A DNA stretch of 64,000 nt from contig NZ_BSCT01000037.1 of the NCBI RefSeq assembly GCF_030159255.1, positions 1-64,000 on the forward strand, given 5' to 3'. The translations under genes and the position numbers were made by a program. The stretch comes from Bradyrhizobium sp. SSBR45G. Its GTDB lineage: Bacteria > Pseudomonadota > Alphaproteobacteria > Rhizobiales > Xanthobacteraceae. The notes under the pieces are model-generated. The model saw only the letters and a list, made by a program, of their open reading frames with translations. It was not told the origin of the DNA and made no database searches. Shown in pieces: positions 7,447 through 16,726 of this stretch; within the stretch, counting starts at the first letter, position 1, and each line of letters begins with the position of its first letter.

Positions 7447-8727
7447 ATGGCCCGGATCATCGGCGGCATCGGCGCGTCGCACTCGCCCACCATCGGCTTC
7501 GCACTCGACACCAAGAAGCAGAACGACCCGGCCTGGAAACCGATCTTCGACGGCTTCGACGTCGTGCGCGACTGGGTCAGGCGCAAGGACATCGACGTCC
7601 TGTTCATGATCTACAACGATCACGTCACCTCGTTCTTCTTCGACCACTACTCGGCCTTCGCGCTCGGGATCGACGAGCGCTATGTCGCCGCCGACGAGGG
7701 CGGCGGTCCGCGCGACGTGCCGCCCGCGAAGGGTCATCTCGGCCTGTCGCAGCACATCGCCATGGCGATGGTGGCCGACGAATTCGACATGTCGTTTTTC
7801 CAGGGCAAGGCGGTCGATCACGGCATGCTGTCGCCGCTATCCATGATGGGCGATGCCAGCGGTCCATGGCCTGGCACGGTGGTGCCGCTGCAGGTCGGCG
7901 TGCTGCAGCTGCCGATCCCCAACGCGAAGCGGATGTGGAAGCTCGGCAAGACCTTGCGCAAGGCGATCGAGAGCTATCCGGAGGATCTGAAAGTGGCGAT
8001 CTTCGCCACCGGCGGCCTGTCGCACCAGGTCCATGGCGAGCGCGCCGGCTTCCTGAACGAGGACTGGGACAATGAATTCCTCGAGCTGCTGGAGAAGGAC
8101 CCGGAGAAGCTGACGACGATGCGGATCGCCGACTACGCCGTCAAGGGCGGCATGGAGGGCGCCGAGGTGATCATGTGGCTGATCATGCGCGGGGCGCTCT
8201 CGGACAAGGTGAAGCTGGTGCACAAGCAGACCTATGCACCGTCGGTGACCAACATCGCCACGCTGGTGTTCGAGGATCTCGGCGAGGCCCCCGATCCGCA
8301 AGCTGTCGCAGCCTATCGCGCGCAGCTGGGATATGAGCTGGCCGGCGCCGAGACGCTGACGGGCACCTATCCGTTCACGCATGGCCGCAGCCAGGCCAAT
8401 TTCCGCATCAACGACTTCCTGCACCGGCTCGTCATCCCGGCGCATCGCAAGAGATTCGTTGAGGAATTCGATGCGCTGGCGGATGAGTATCAGCTCACGG
8501 ACGACGAGCGCGACCTGATCCGGAACCGCAGATGGATCGAGATGATCAGGCGCGGTGTGAGCTTCTTCGTGCTGGAGAAGATGGCGGCCGTGATCGGCGT
8601 CTCCAATCCGGAGGTATACGCGGCGTTCCGCGGCGAGACGCTGGAAGCCTTCCTCAAGACCCGCAAGGTGCCGATGCGCTACTCGGTCGCCGGCGGCGCC
8701 AAGGCGGATGCGATCGACGGGCACTGA
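7447..8727 (+). CDS. galA: Gallate dioxygenase (LigB-LigA fusion type)
   Basis: 426 residues, close to the 418-420 of DesB/GalA. These non-haem Fe(II) enzymes open the gallate ring extradiol-fashion to 4-oxalomesaconate. Residues 1-275 are LigB-like: His12 (GASHSPT), His59 (NDHVTSF) and Glu240 (EGAEVIMW) match the iron ligands, and His193 (GGLSHQVHG) the catalytic base. The C-terminal 120 residues form the LigA-like lid (NFRINDFLHRL, then LTDDERDLIRNR). The ATG at 7447 follows GGAG by six bases; the upstream extension is not family-like. Other pathway genes (oxalomesaconate hydratase, aldolase) are not in this window. Related substrates such as protocatechuate or 3-O-methylgallate cannot be excluded. 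Confidence 0.85.
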   Translation: MARIIGGIGASHSPTIGFALDTKKQNDPAWKPIFDGFDVVRDWVRRKDIDVLFMIYNDHVTSFFFDHYSAFALGIDERYVAADEGGGPRDVPPAKGHLGLSQHIAMAMVADEFDMSFFQGKAVDHGMLSPLSMMGDASGPWPGTVVPLQVGVLQLPIPNAKRMWKLGKTLRKAIESYPEDLKVAIFATGGLSHQVHGERAGFLNEDWDNEFLELLEKDPEKLTTMRIADYAVKGGMEGAEVIMWLIMRGALSDKVKLVHKQTYAPSVTNIATLVFEDLGEAPDPQAVAAYRAQLGYELAGAETLTGTYPFTHGRSQANFRINDFLHRLVIPAHRKRFVEEFDALADEYQLTDDERDLIRNRRWIEMIRRGVSFFVLEKMAAVIGVSNPEVYAAFRGETLEAFLKTRKVPMRYSVAGGAKADAIDGH

Positions 8728-8784
8728 AGCGCGCCGATCCTGCCGGATGCGGATGACCCGCGCCGCCCGCGAGGACGACGCAGG

Positions 8785-9948
8785 TCACGTCTCCGGCAGG
8801 TTGATCCCGCGCGCCTTGGCCCAGCGCTCCAGAACCTTGCGCTCGTCGGGATGAGCCACGCGGTTGGCGAAGCCGCGCACCTGCACCGCACGATGCTGGC
8901 GATCCAGCTCGATCGTCAGCAGCCGCTCGGTCCTGGTGGCGTGACGGTAGCGCAGCGCCCAGATCGAGGCGTAGCCGGCGATGCATTTGCTCGCATAGCT
9001 CGCGACGCAGTGACGCATCGCCCGCGACTCGGCGACCAGATCCTCGGCGGTCCGCAGCTGCGTGACGACATATTCATCGCGCTTCGCGCCCGCCTTGGGC
9101 GACGGGCTCCACGACCAGTCCTGGAGCGGCGCGCCCGGCCAATGCGCCGGCAGCTCCGCCGCCCGCGCCGCCGTGCGCTGCTGCGCCATCAGGGCCCGCT
9201 GCCGCGCCGCCTCGATGCGGGCGATCACCGCGAGGTCGCGATGCCACGCGTTCATCAGCCGGCGCAGCGCCGCGAGCGAGCGCCCCTTGAGGCTGAACTT
9301 GCGTTCGCCCCGGCGACGATGCGCGATGTAGTCGCAGAGATCATCGATCTCCTCCCCCGTCGTCGGCTGCGCGCAGAAGAACTGCGCCGCCTCGCGCCAG
9401 AACGCGAGCTCGCCGCGCGGCGTCCGCGCGATCCTGGATCGCGCGATCCGCGCCACCAGCGCCGGATCGTCCGTGGTAGAGCGCGCGATCGCCTGCCAGA
9501 TCGCCTCGTCGAAACCGACCTGCCCGAGCGGATTGAGGAAGGCGTGAACCTCCTTGCGCGACAGCCACGCCGACGCGCCAGCCTTGTACAGCGAGCCGCC
9601 GCCGGCGGCCACGATGTACCAACGCTTGCGCAGGCTGATCTCGTCGTGGCCGAGCCCGGCCGCGTCGATCCAGATCTGCTCCAGATGCGGGGCCACCGGA
9701 TAGCGTGCGAACAGATGACGCGCAGCCGCAAGCCGCAGGCGCGCGGCGTCGCGCGTCTTCAGCTGCGGCCTCCACGCTTCGGGAGCACGAATGATGTCGG
9801 CGGTGAAGCCGGCCTGGGCCTCGCGGATCGCATTGTGCAGATCCGGCGGCGGCCGCGTTGGCCGCGCCACGCGGCGCAGCGTCAGCTCATAGGCTTCAAC
9901 CCGCGCGCGCTCGGCCTCCTGCCGGCGCGCGATCAATGACTTGGCCAT
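8785..9948 (-). CDS. PcfJ-domain protein
   Basis: 387 residues. The C-terminal part has the PcfJ signature: QLRTAEDLVAESRAMRHCVASYASKC, then ASIWALRYR, a TIELD strand and QVRGFANR. The N-terminal 250 residues are Arg/Ala-rich, helical and unrecognised. PcfJ was named from conjugative plasmids of enterococci, but similar proteins are widespread on chromosomes with no known function. No transfer genes lie nearby. The ribosome binding site is weak, so the start could be a few codons off. Confidence 0.7.
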   Translation of the reverse strand: MAKSLIARRQEAERARVEAYELTLRRVARPTRPPPDLHNAIREAQAGFTADIIRAPEAWRPQLKTRDAARLRLAAARHLFARYPVAPHLEQIWIDAAGLGHDEISLRKRWYIVAAGGGSLYKAGASAWLSRKEVHAFLNPLGQVGFDEAIWQAIARSTTDDPALVARIARSRIARTPRGELAFWREAAQFFCAQPTTGEEIDDLCDYIAHRRRGERKFSLKGRSLAALRRLMNAWHRDLAVIARIEAARQRALMAQQRTAARAAELPAHWPGAPLQDWSWSPSPKAGAKRDEYVVTQLRTAEDLVAESRAMRHCVASYASKCIAGYASIWALRYRHATRTERLLTIELDRQHRAVQVRGFANRVAHPDERKVLERWAKARGINLPET

Positions 9949-10561
9949 GGTCGTTCAACATCTTGGAGAGTCTGTCAGCCGGACGCACTGCGAGCGTCGG
10001 CACGGATCGTGTCGCGCACAGTGGACTTGACATGGCTGAGGGCCTCTCGCGTTGAACGCTCAGGGAGTTGAAACGGGCGACGCTGATACATCCGATCGGC
10101 GGCGAACGCAAGCCGCTGACAACAACAGATGCGCAGCGCCATCAAGGTGGCTTCTCATGATGGCTCGCGGGACGACGATTAGTTCGCCGTGCGGTCACTC
10201 AGCGCACTTGGCACCGACTAATAACTCGCCAGCTACATGCGAATGATTTTCATCAGAAGATCATCTACTTTGCTGTGCGCGACACCTTCAGACGCCCCCT
10301 GCGACAGAACGCCGCAGCGTTCCCAGGCCAATGAACGTTTCTGCACGCCGCACAGAAACGAACAGACCAGAACGGCGCCCCAACTGCCCGAGCGGCGACG
10401 ACTTCGCAGCCGCGCGCGGCCCGAATGCGCGACTACACGCTCTCCAGTCACGACACGCATCACCCACGCGTCCCCGCATCCGCCGGTGCGGGCGCTCACT
10501 GAACTATTGTCTGCAGAGCACGGCGCGTCGCGACGGTCTTAAAGCCAGAGGAGACAATCGA
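9949..10561. other. Long intergenic region without recognised gene
   Basis: About 610 bases of lower coding character between divergent genes. I found no small gene with a ribosome binding site. A TTGACA occurs at about 10025 but lacks a matching -10 box. The last 15 bases hold AGAGGAGA, a strong ribosome binding site for the next gene. Its size suggests a regulated promoter region. Confidence 0.4.
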
Positions 10562-12316
10562 ATGGCCACCAACTTCAACGCCACAGCGCTCGCAAACGGT
10601 ACATCCAATCTGCTGACGCGGACGAGCGCGCTCAATTTGTCGACCGATCTGGTTCAGGCGGGCGTCGTCTTCAACGATGCCACCCGTATCTCCCTCGGAC
10701 TCTATTCCGGCAGCCAGGGCAGCGGAAACTCGAACACGTTCCTGTCCAGCTACACGACCGACATTCACGCGGTTCAGAACGACATCGCCGCCATTCTCGC
10801 CAATCCCAACGATGTCACGATTGGCGGCCAGACCTTCACGTTGAACTCGACCGACATTGCGGTCCTCACCAATGTGCAGACGCAACTCGGAACCCTGCTG
10901 ACGGCGGCCGCGCAGACCACGAATGCCACGACGATGTCGGCCGCGTCGCAGACCATCCATGCGCTGCAGACGGAAATCCTGTCGGAGATCAACAATGATG
11001 CGCATCTCTCGGCAGCCCTCAACAACGTCACCTTCACCGCCAATACCGGCGCCACCGACGTCGCATTCCAGAACCTCCCCGCCGGCGCCGACGACCCGAC
11101 CACGCTTGCCGCCGCGACGGCGGGCACGAGCCTGAAGGTCGTCGGCGAAGTCTTCAACGCGGCGGTGAGCGTCATTTCCGGCGGCATCAACGCCAACAAT
11201 CTGACCGAGGTCACCAACGACCTGACCGCCGTGCAGTCCGGCCTCACCGCGATCCTCAACAACGCGACCATGCTGGCGCAGATCGAGGCCGGAGAGACCG
11301 CCAATGCTGCGGCCACCACGACGCTGCATCTTCAGACCGTGCTCAACCAGATCAATCTGCAGCTCACGAAATATGATGCCGCGGCGGCGACTGGAAACAC
11401 CACCGCCTTGCGCGGCACCGCCGACAACCTGCTCGACATCATCGACATCGTCCAGAACGACACCGCGCTGAACACGGCCGCCGGCGGCAACGGCAATCCT
11501 GGACATTCCGGAGGCTTCGCCGAGGATGCCGGCGGTCTCACCGGCACCGTCACCAGGTTCCAGGACAACCAGGCGCAGACCAATTTCTGGGCGACCTTCG
11601 TCGCCGAGGCCAACACGATCAACGCGCAGCTCGCGGCGATCGTCAACGGCACCGGCACGGCGAGCCAGGCGCTGATCACGCAGATCGAGAACTACAACAA
11701 ATTCGGCGCCAGCTTCGACGCCGCCCAGGGCGCCGTGTTCCAGGGGCGTTTCGACAACGAGCTCAACAACGGCACCCTGCAGGCGGATTCCGCCACCGCC
11801 ATCAAGGGCCTTCAAGGCATCCTGAACGGCGACACCGGCGCCGCGCTCACATCGGACCTCGCGGCGCTCACGGCAGCAGGCCAAGGCTTCGTAGCCGACG
11901 CCATGGACGTCAGCGGCAACAACATCGCCATCGGCGGCGCGTCCTATGTCGGCTCGGCGACCACCGTCTCCAAGGCGACAACGGTCGCGGGCCTGGCCCA
12001 GGGGACGACCAAGGTCACGGCCAATCCGAACATCGCCAACGGCACCGGAGGAGCCGCGACCGCCAGCACCACGACGTCGGGCACGACCAGCTCCAGCGGC
12101 GGAACGGCCAAAACGACCGGCACCACCACGACCACGGGCAGCAACGCCACCGCAAGCACGACGGCGACGACGACGAAGACGACCACGCATCACCACCATC
12201 ACGGCACTGCGACGGCCACGACCCACAATTCGACGGCGACCCATACGACGGCGGCCTCGCATTCGTCGACCGTCGTCGACCATCACCACCACACCATGCA
12301 CCACATCTGGGGGTGA
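10562..12316 (+). CDS. Large Thr/Ala/Asn-rich protein with His-rich C-terminal tail, unknown
   Basis: 584 residues from an ATG preceded by AGAGGAGA. Residues 1-495 are Ala/Thr/Asn/Leu-rich, with repeated amphipathic helical patches of the form LTAVQSGLTAILNN, LNQINLQLTKYD and TNVQTQLGTLLTAA. No cysteine is present and no Sec signal peptide is visible. Residues about 495-584 form a Thr/Ser/Ala/Gly linker interrupted by clusters of five and four histidines, ending in HHTMHHIWG. The composition suggests a secreted or surface protein exported by a non-Sec route, and a metal-binding tail, but both are inference. It does not match a family I know. It stands alone, with a large upstream gap and a reductase 130 bases downstream. 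Confidence 0.65.
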   Translation: MATNFNATALANGTSNLLTRTSALNLSTDLVQAGVVFNDATRISLGLYSGSQGSGNSNTFLSSYTTDIHAVQNDIAAILANPNDVTIGGQTFTLNSTDIAVLTNVQTQLGTLLTAAAQTTNATTMSAASQTIHALQTEILSEINNDAHLSAALNNVTFTANTGATDVAFQNLPAGADDPTTLAAATAGTSLKVVGEVFNAAVSVISGGINANNLTEVTNDLTAVQSGLTAILNNATMLAQIEAGETANAAATTTLHLQTVLNQINLQLTKYDAAAATGNTTALRGTADNLLDIIDIVQNDTALNTAAGGNGNPGHSGGFAEDAGGLTGTVTRFQDNQAQTNFWATFVAEANTINAQLAAIVNGTGTASQALITQIENYNKFGASFDAAQGAVFQGRFDNELNNGTLQADSATAIKGLQGILNGDTGAALTSDLAALTAAGQGFVADAMDVSGNNIAIGGASYVGSATTVSKATTVAGLAQGTTKVTANPNIANGTGGAATASTTTSGTTSSSGGTAKTTGTTTTTGSNATASTTATTTKTTTHHHHHGTATATTHNSTATHTTAASHSSTVVDHHHHTMHHIWG

Positions 12317-12447
12317 CGGGTGGCGGCCATGATTCCGCGGACTTGGCCCCGCTGACTTGGCCCCCGCGGCCGTAGCAGCGCGTCGGCAATCTGGCCCTCC
12401 CCTTGCATCGGCTTCTCATCAGCCGGCTCGCAAGATGGAGTTGTCAG

Positions 12448-13410
12448 ATGTCCGACACCCTGCACACGGTCGTCGTGGCCAGGAAGGCCATCGAGGCGCA
12501 CAACATGGCCTCGTTCGAGCTCGTCCCGGCGGACGACCAGCCGCTGCCGGGCTTCACCCCCGGCAGCCATATCGACGTCACCCTGCCGAACGGGCTGACC
12601 CGGCAATATTCGCTGCTCAACAGCGCCGCCGAGCGCAACCGCTACTGCATCGGCGTCTGGAAGGACGGCAACAGCCGCGGCGCCTCCAAGGCGCTGCATC
12701 TCGACATCAACGAAGGCGACCGGCTGCAGGTCAGCCGCCCGCGCAACCGCTTCAAGATCCCCAAGGACACCAAGCGCGCACTGCTGGTGGCCCGCGGCAT
12801 CGGCGTCACGCCGATCCTGTCGATCGCCGACACGCTGAAGGCGAAGAACATCCCGTTCGAGCTGCACTACGTGTTCGCGCTGATGTCGCCGGATTCGTTC
12901 CGCAGCACCATCGATGCCTCGGCCTTCGCCGACGACACGACATACTACAAGGAATCCACCGAGGACAACCAGCTGCTGAAGGCGGCCGACCTGCTGGCGG
13001 ATCGCCCCGACGACACCCAGCTCTTCATCTGCGGCGTCGACTGGTGGATGGATCCGATCATCGCACTCGCCAAGCAGAAGGGGTTTGCCGAGGAGCGCAT
13101 CCATGTCGAGCGCTTCACCGCGAAGGCGGCCGCCGCGCTGCTCGACAAGGTGTTCGACGTCACCATCAAGAGCACCGGCGCGACGTTCAAGATCCCCGGC
13201 GACAAGACCGTGACCGCGTTCCTCGAGGAGAACGGCGTCAAGATCGCAACCTCCTGCGAGCAGGGCATGTGCGGCACCTGCAAAACGAAGGTCGTCGACG
13301 GCGAGGTCGACCATCGCGACAAGCGACTGTCCGCGGCGCAGCGCGCCGAAGGCTATTTCCTGCCCTGCGTGTCGCGCGGCAAAGGCGACCGGCTGGTGCT
13401 GGATCTGTAG
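12448..13410 (+). CDS. VanB/phthalate dioxygenase reductase-type ferredoxin oxidoreductase
   Basis: 320 residues with the class IA reductase order: flavin domain (PGSHIDVTLPNGLTRQYSLL, about 33-53), NAD-binding domain (LLVARGIGVTPILS, about 113-126), and a C-terminal plant-type [2Fe-2S] domain with CEQGMCGTC and a distant LPC cysteine (C-x4-C-x2-C-x29-C). Such proteins pass electrons from NAD(P)H to a Rieske oxygenase such as vanillate demethylase. No oxygenase component lies next to it, so its partner is unknown. The start MSDTLH is the family start; the in-frame ATG 15 codons upstream is less likely. Confidence 0.85.
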   Translation: MSDTLHTVVVARKAIEAHNMASFELVPADDQPLPGFTPGSHIDVTLPNGLTRQYSLLNSAAERNRYCIGVWKDGNSRGASKALHLDINEGDRLQVSRPRNRFKIPKDTKRALLVARGIGVTPILSIADTLKAKNIPFELHYVFALMSPDSFRSTIDASAFADDTTYYKESTEDNQLLKAADLLADRPDDTQLFICGVDWWMDPIIALAKQKGFAEERIHVERFTAKAAAALLDKVFDVTIKSTGATFKIPGDKTVTAFLEENGVKIATSCEQGMCGTCKTKVVDGEVDHRDKRLSAAQRAEGYFLPCVSRGKGDRLVLDL

Positions 13411-13415
13411 CCGCC

Positions 13416-13619
13416 GTGACCACCGAGACCGATCTGTGGCAAACCGCGTGGATCATCGCGGAACAACACGGCACCGACGGGCCGGCCTTCGCGGTCCGCA
13501 TGGCTGACAGTTTCAAACTGGGCCACAAGATCGACGCGCATCAGGCGTGGCTGTCGATCGCGGCCAAGGTCGCCATGCTGATCGAGACCAACGTCTCGCG
13601 CGGCTCTCGCCAGCATTGA
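13416..13619 (+). CDS. 67-residue conserved small protein (DUF6961-like)
   Basis: GTG start 5 bases after the reductase stop. The sequence (LWQTAWIIAEQHG, FAVRMADSFKL, HQAWLSIAAKVAML) forms two or three short helices and resembles small alphaproteobacterial proteins of the DUF6961 type, a match from memory. Probably co-transcribed with the reductase. No ribosome binding site is obvious, so coupling to the upstream gene is likely. Function unknown. Confidence 0.55.
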   Translation: MTTETDLWQTAWIIAEQHGTDGPAFAVRMADSFKLGHKIDAHQAWLSIAAKVAMLIETNVSRGSRQH

Positions 13620-13728
13620 TGTCGAAAAACGGACATGGCCAGCAAGGCACTCTGTCCGGTTTCGCACATGCTCTGACAGCTGCGACTATCCGCCTCTCTG
13701 TCAATCATATGCGACCTACTTTTTGATC

Positions 13729-13832
13729 GTCATTCCGGGGCGACGCGCAAGCGTCGAGCCCGGAATCCATATCCACCAGCCGTGGCTATGGATTCCGGGC
13801 CTGCGCCCAGGCGGGCGCATCCCGGAATGACG
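13729..13832. repeat. Palindromic intergenic repeat, family A (copy 1)
   Basis: A long imperfect palindrome starting GTCATTCCGGGGCG and ending with CCCGGAATGAC, with internal complementary CCCGGAATCCAT / ATGGATTCCGGG arms. A second copy with the same four conserved blocks and different GC-rich connectors lies at 18637-18742. This matches the mosaic extragenic palindromes frequent in Bradyrhizobium genomes. Between it and 13940 no gene is visible. Confidence 0.75.
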
Positions 13833-13939
13833 AACGGAGAGAACTGAGCGCTGCCGGAACGAAATTTGCTCAGCGGCATCAGGTCGCCAAACGACCATCC
13901 AACATGCGCGAACCCATCCATCGCGCCTTGTGAGGACCC

Positions 13940-15583
13940 ATGTCCGTGTCACCGTCCAGCGCGGCCAAGCTGCCTGTCGCCGCCGACATTGCGCTCGCCT
14001 ATCACGCCCGCACCAAGCATGGTCTGAAGCGCTCTGCGGCGGGGCCGGAGACGCTGGACTGGGATGCGCAGCCCAATCCGTTCCGCGAATTTGCCGGCAG
14101 TCCGCGCATGGCGCTGCCGCTGACATCGGACCGTCTCGCCACGAGCTTCGCCGACGCGTGCAACGGGACGGCCCCCGTGCAGCCGCTGACGATCGACAGC
14201 GTCGCGCTGCTGCTGGAGCTGTCGTTCGGGCTCAGCGCGTGGAAAGAGTTCGGCCCGGACCGCTGGGCGCTGCGCTGCAATCCCTCCAGCGGCAACCTGC
14301 ATCCGACTGAAACCTATGTGGTTGCGGACAACATCGCCGGCCTCGGCGATGGCCTGCATCACTATGTCAGCCGCGATCATGTGCTGGAGCAGCGCTGCCG
14401 GCGTGGCACGGCCGCGCACGATCAGCCGCGCCTGTGGCTTGGCCTGTCCTCGATCCATTGGCGCGAGGCCTGGAAATATGGCGAGCGCGCGTTCCGCTAT
14501 TGCCAGCTCGATCTCGGCCATGCGCTCGGCGCCATCAGCTACGCGGCTGTAGCGCTCGGCTGGACCGCCCGCGTCATCGATGGCCTCGACAGCAGCAGGC
14601 TGGCCGCCATCATGGGGCTCGATCGCGCCAGCGATTTCGCCGGCGTCGAGGCCGAGGATGCCGATGTCCTCGTTGCCATCGCGCCGCGCGATGCAGGCGA
14701 GCCCTCACATGCCGACTTGCCGCCTCCCCCCGCTATCGAGGACGCCTGGAAAGGCCAGGCGAACCGCCTCGATCGCCATCCGCTCTATCGCTGGCCCGTC
14801 ATCGCCGAGGTGAGCACGGCGACAACCGGCGCGGCGCAGCAGTCCGTCACGGCGACACCGCCCCGTCTGCCGCGCGCGGCGCGGTCAACGGCCCGCGCCG
14901 CCGACCTCATTCTCAATCGCCGCAGTGCGCAGCGCTTCGACGCCAGGTTCACCATGCCCCTCGACGCGTTCCATCAATTGCTGGAGGCGCTGCTGCCGCG
15001 CGCTTCGACGCCCTGGGATTGCTGGTCCTTCGCGCCGCGGCTGCATCCGCTGCTGTTCGTGCATCGTGTCGAGGGCCTCACGCCCGGGCTCTATGCGCTG
15101 CCGCGCAGCGACGATGCAGAGGCTAGCCTGCGGCGCGCGCTGCGTCCCGACTTCGACTGGCATCGCGTCGAGAGCGCGCCCGACCATCTTCCGCTGTTTC
15201 ATCTCCTGCCGACCGACAGCCGCGGCGTGATCCGCACCGCAAGCTGTCACCAGGCGATCGCCGGCGACAGCTGCTTTGCCGTGGCGATGCTGGCGGAGTT
15301 CGCCCCGCTCGTCAGCAGCAATTCGTGGCGCTATCGCCAGCTGCATTGGGAGGCTGGCCTGCTCGGCCATGTGCTCTATCTCGAAGCCGAAGCGGCCGGC
15401 CTGCGCGGCACCGGCATCGGCTGCTATTTCGACGACTCCGTCCACGAGATGCTCGGCGTCGTCGGCAGCGACTATCAGTCGCTCTATCACTTCACCGTCG
15501 GCCGCCCCCTGACCGATGATCGCATCACCACGCTGCCGGCCTATCCCGGCCGCATGCGCAACGAAGCGGGAATTTTGCCATGA
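13940..15583 (+). CDS. Tandem SagB/ThcOx-like nitroreductase-family dehydrogenase
   Basis: 547 residues, roughly twice the usual length, because two SagB-type FMN nitroreductase units are joined. Unit one (about 15-270) has RCNPSSGNLHPTETYVV and FRYCQLDLGHALGAISYAA; unit two (about 310-535) begins with LNRRSAQRF and ends with HWEAGLLGHVLYLEAEAAGLRGTGIG. SagB relatives oxidise azolines to azoles in peptide maturation, but no YcaO cyclodehydratase or obvious precursor peptide is nearby, so a different flavin-dependent oxidation is likely. GTGAGGA precedes the ATG. The rhodanese-ankyrin gene follows 10 bases after the stop, so the two are probably co-transcribed. Confidence 0.75.
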   Translation: MSVSPSSAAKLPVAADIALAYHARTKHGLKRSAAGPETLDWDAQPNPFREFAGSPRMALPLTSDRLATSFADACNGTAPVQPLTIDSVALLLELSFGLSAWKEFGPDRWALRCNPSSGNLHPTETYVVADNIAGLGDGLHHYVSRDHVLEQRCRRGTAAHDQPRLWLGLSSIHWREAWKYGERAFRYCQLDLGHALGAISYAAVALGWTARVIDGLDSSRLAAIMGLDRASDFAGVEAEDADVLVAIAPRDAGEPSHADLPPPPAIEDAWKGQANRLDRHPLYRWPVIAEVSTATTGAAQQSVTATPPRLPRAARSTARAADLILNRRSAQRFDARFTMPLDAFHQLLEALLPRASTPWDCWSFAPRLHPLLFVHRVEGLTPGLYALPRSDDAEASLRRALRPDFDWHRVESAPDHLPLFHLLPTDSRGVIRTASCHQAIAGDSCFAVAMLAEFAPLVSSNSWRYRQLHWEAGLLGHVLYLEAEAAGLRGTGIGCYFDDSVHEMLGVVGSDYQSLYHFTVGRPLTDDRITTLPAYPGRMRNEAGILP

Positions 15584-15593
15584 AAGGATTGCC

Positions 15594-16391
15594 ATGAGAC
15601 CGCGCATTCCATTCCAGCGCATCGACATCGGCCAGGCGGCCGAGCTGCTGCAGCGCGACGATGTGCTGCGCTTCGACGTCCGCGACCAGGCCTCGTTCAA
15701 TGCCGCGCACATTGTCGGCGCGCAGCATCTCACCCAGCGCAATCTGTCGGAGCTGATCGCTGGCACCACCAGGCGCACGGCGATCCTGATCTACTGCTAT
15801 CACGGCCATGCCAGCCAGGAATATGCGCAGACCTTCTCTGATTTCGGCTTCACGGAGGTCTACAGTCTCGACGGCGGCTATGAGGCGTGGCGCCAGCGCT
15901 TCCCTGCACGGAGCGGCTCCGCCGATATCAGCCCGACCTTGGCGGCCTGGCTCGCGGCCCAGGGCTTTCCCGCCGATGACGTCGACGCCACCATCGCCAA
16001 CCGCACCACGCCGCTGATGAAGGCGGCCCATCTCGGCAACGTCGCCATCATCCGGGAGCTGCTCGCGGCCGGGGCTGCGATCGCCGCAAAGAACGCCGAC
16101 GGCAACAACGCGCTCTGGCTCGCCTGCGTCGGACATCACCTCGATGCGATCGATGCGCTGGTCGAGGCCGGCATCGATCTCGACAACAGCAACGACAATG
16201 GTGCGACAGCGCTGATGTATGCCTCCTCGTCCGGCAAGGCCGAGGTGGTCGCGCATCTGCTGGCCAAGGGCGCCGACATCAGCACCGAGACGCTCGACGG
16301 CTTTTCCGCGCTCGACATGGCGGCCTCGCTCGAATGCCTCACCTTGCTGCGGCATGCGGCGAAAGCCGCCGCGCCCGGGGTCCGGCCGTGA
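15594..16391 (+). CDS. GlpE-like rhodanese fused to ankyrin repeats
   Basis: 265 residues. Residues 8-108 are a single rhodanese domain with the active-site loop CYHGHAS (Cys68), nearly identical to the CYHG loop of GlpE-type thiosulfate:cyanide sulfurtransferases. Residues about 135-258 hold four ankyrin-like repeats (TTPLMKAAHLGNVAIIRELL, NNALWLACVGHHLDAI, ATALMYASSSGKAEVVAHLL, FSALDMAASLECLTLL). Cytoplasmic. The start at 15594 follows AAAGGA by 5 bases. The stop overlaps the next GTG by four bases (GTGA). The ankyrin part probably targets persulfide transfer to a protein partner; that is inference. Confidence 0.85.
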   Translation: MRPRIPFQRIDIGQAAELLQRDDVLRFDVRDQASFNAAHIVGAQHLTQRNLSELIAGTTRRTAILIYCYHGHASQEYAQTFSDFGFTEVYSLDGGYEAWRQRFPARSGSADISPTLAAWLAAQGFPADDVDATIANRTTPLMKAAHLGNVAIIRELLAAGAAIAAKNADGNNALWLACVGHHLDAIDALVEAGIDLDNSNDNGATALMYASSSGKAEVVAHLLAKGADISTETLDGFSALDMAASLECLTLLRHAAKAAAPGVRP

Positions 16392-16702
16392 CCGTCATCG
16401 AGCACGATTTCGGAATCGAGCAGCGCCAGGTCGAGCGCCGATTCCGGACGCTGCTCAGCCTCGATGCGCTGCACGACGCCAATGTCCGCGCCAATCCGAT
16501 CCCCTATCTGGAGCGCGCCAGCGAGCGCATCTATCAGCTGGAGAAGGCGCTGTTCGAGGCACTGCAGGCGGCCACCGCGTCAGCCGACGATAACGGCGGC
16601 ACGATCAGCATCGGCGAGGCCGAGCATCGGCGTCTGTTGCAATGCCGGGACATCGTCGCGCGCGCCTATGCGCAGCTGGTCGCCGATCGGCCCGAGACTT
16701 GA
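16388..16702 (+). CDS. 104-residue helical protein, unknown
   Basis: GTG start overlapping the rhodanese stop (GTGA). The sequence is almost all helical: IEQRQVERRFRTLLSLDALHD, then YLERASERIYQLEKALFEAL and a C-terminal EAEHRRLLQCRDIVARAYAQL. I do not recognise the family. Tight coupling to the rhodanese-ankyrin gene suggests a partner or chaperone in the same process. Confidence 0.6.
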   Translation: MTVIEHDFGIEQRQVERRFRTLLSLDALHDANVRANPIPYLERASERIYQLEKALFEALQAATASADDNGGTISIGEAEHRRLLQCRDIVARAYAQLVADRPET

Positions 16703-16726
16703 GTCAACGCCAAGGTGGAGAACGAC

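Noticed and set aside
10496..12304. 602-residue open frame antisense to the Thr/Ala/Asn-rich gene
   Set aside because: It mirrors the third-base GC bias of the sense gene, is Arg/Gly/Val low-complexity and has no ribosome binding site; the sense frame has a strong one and regular helical patterns.
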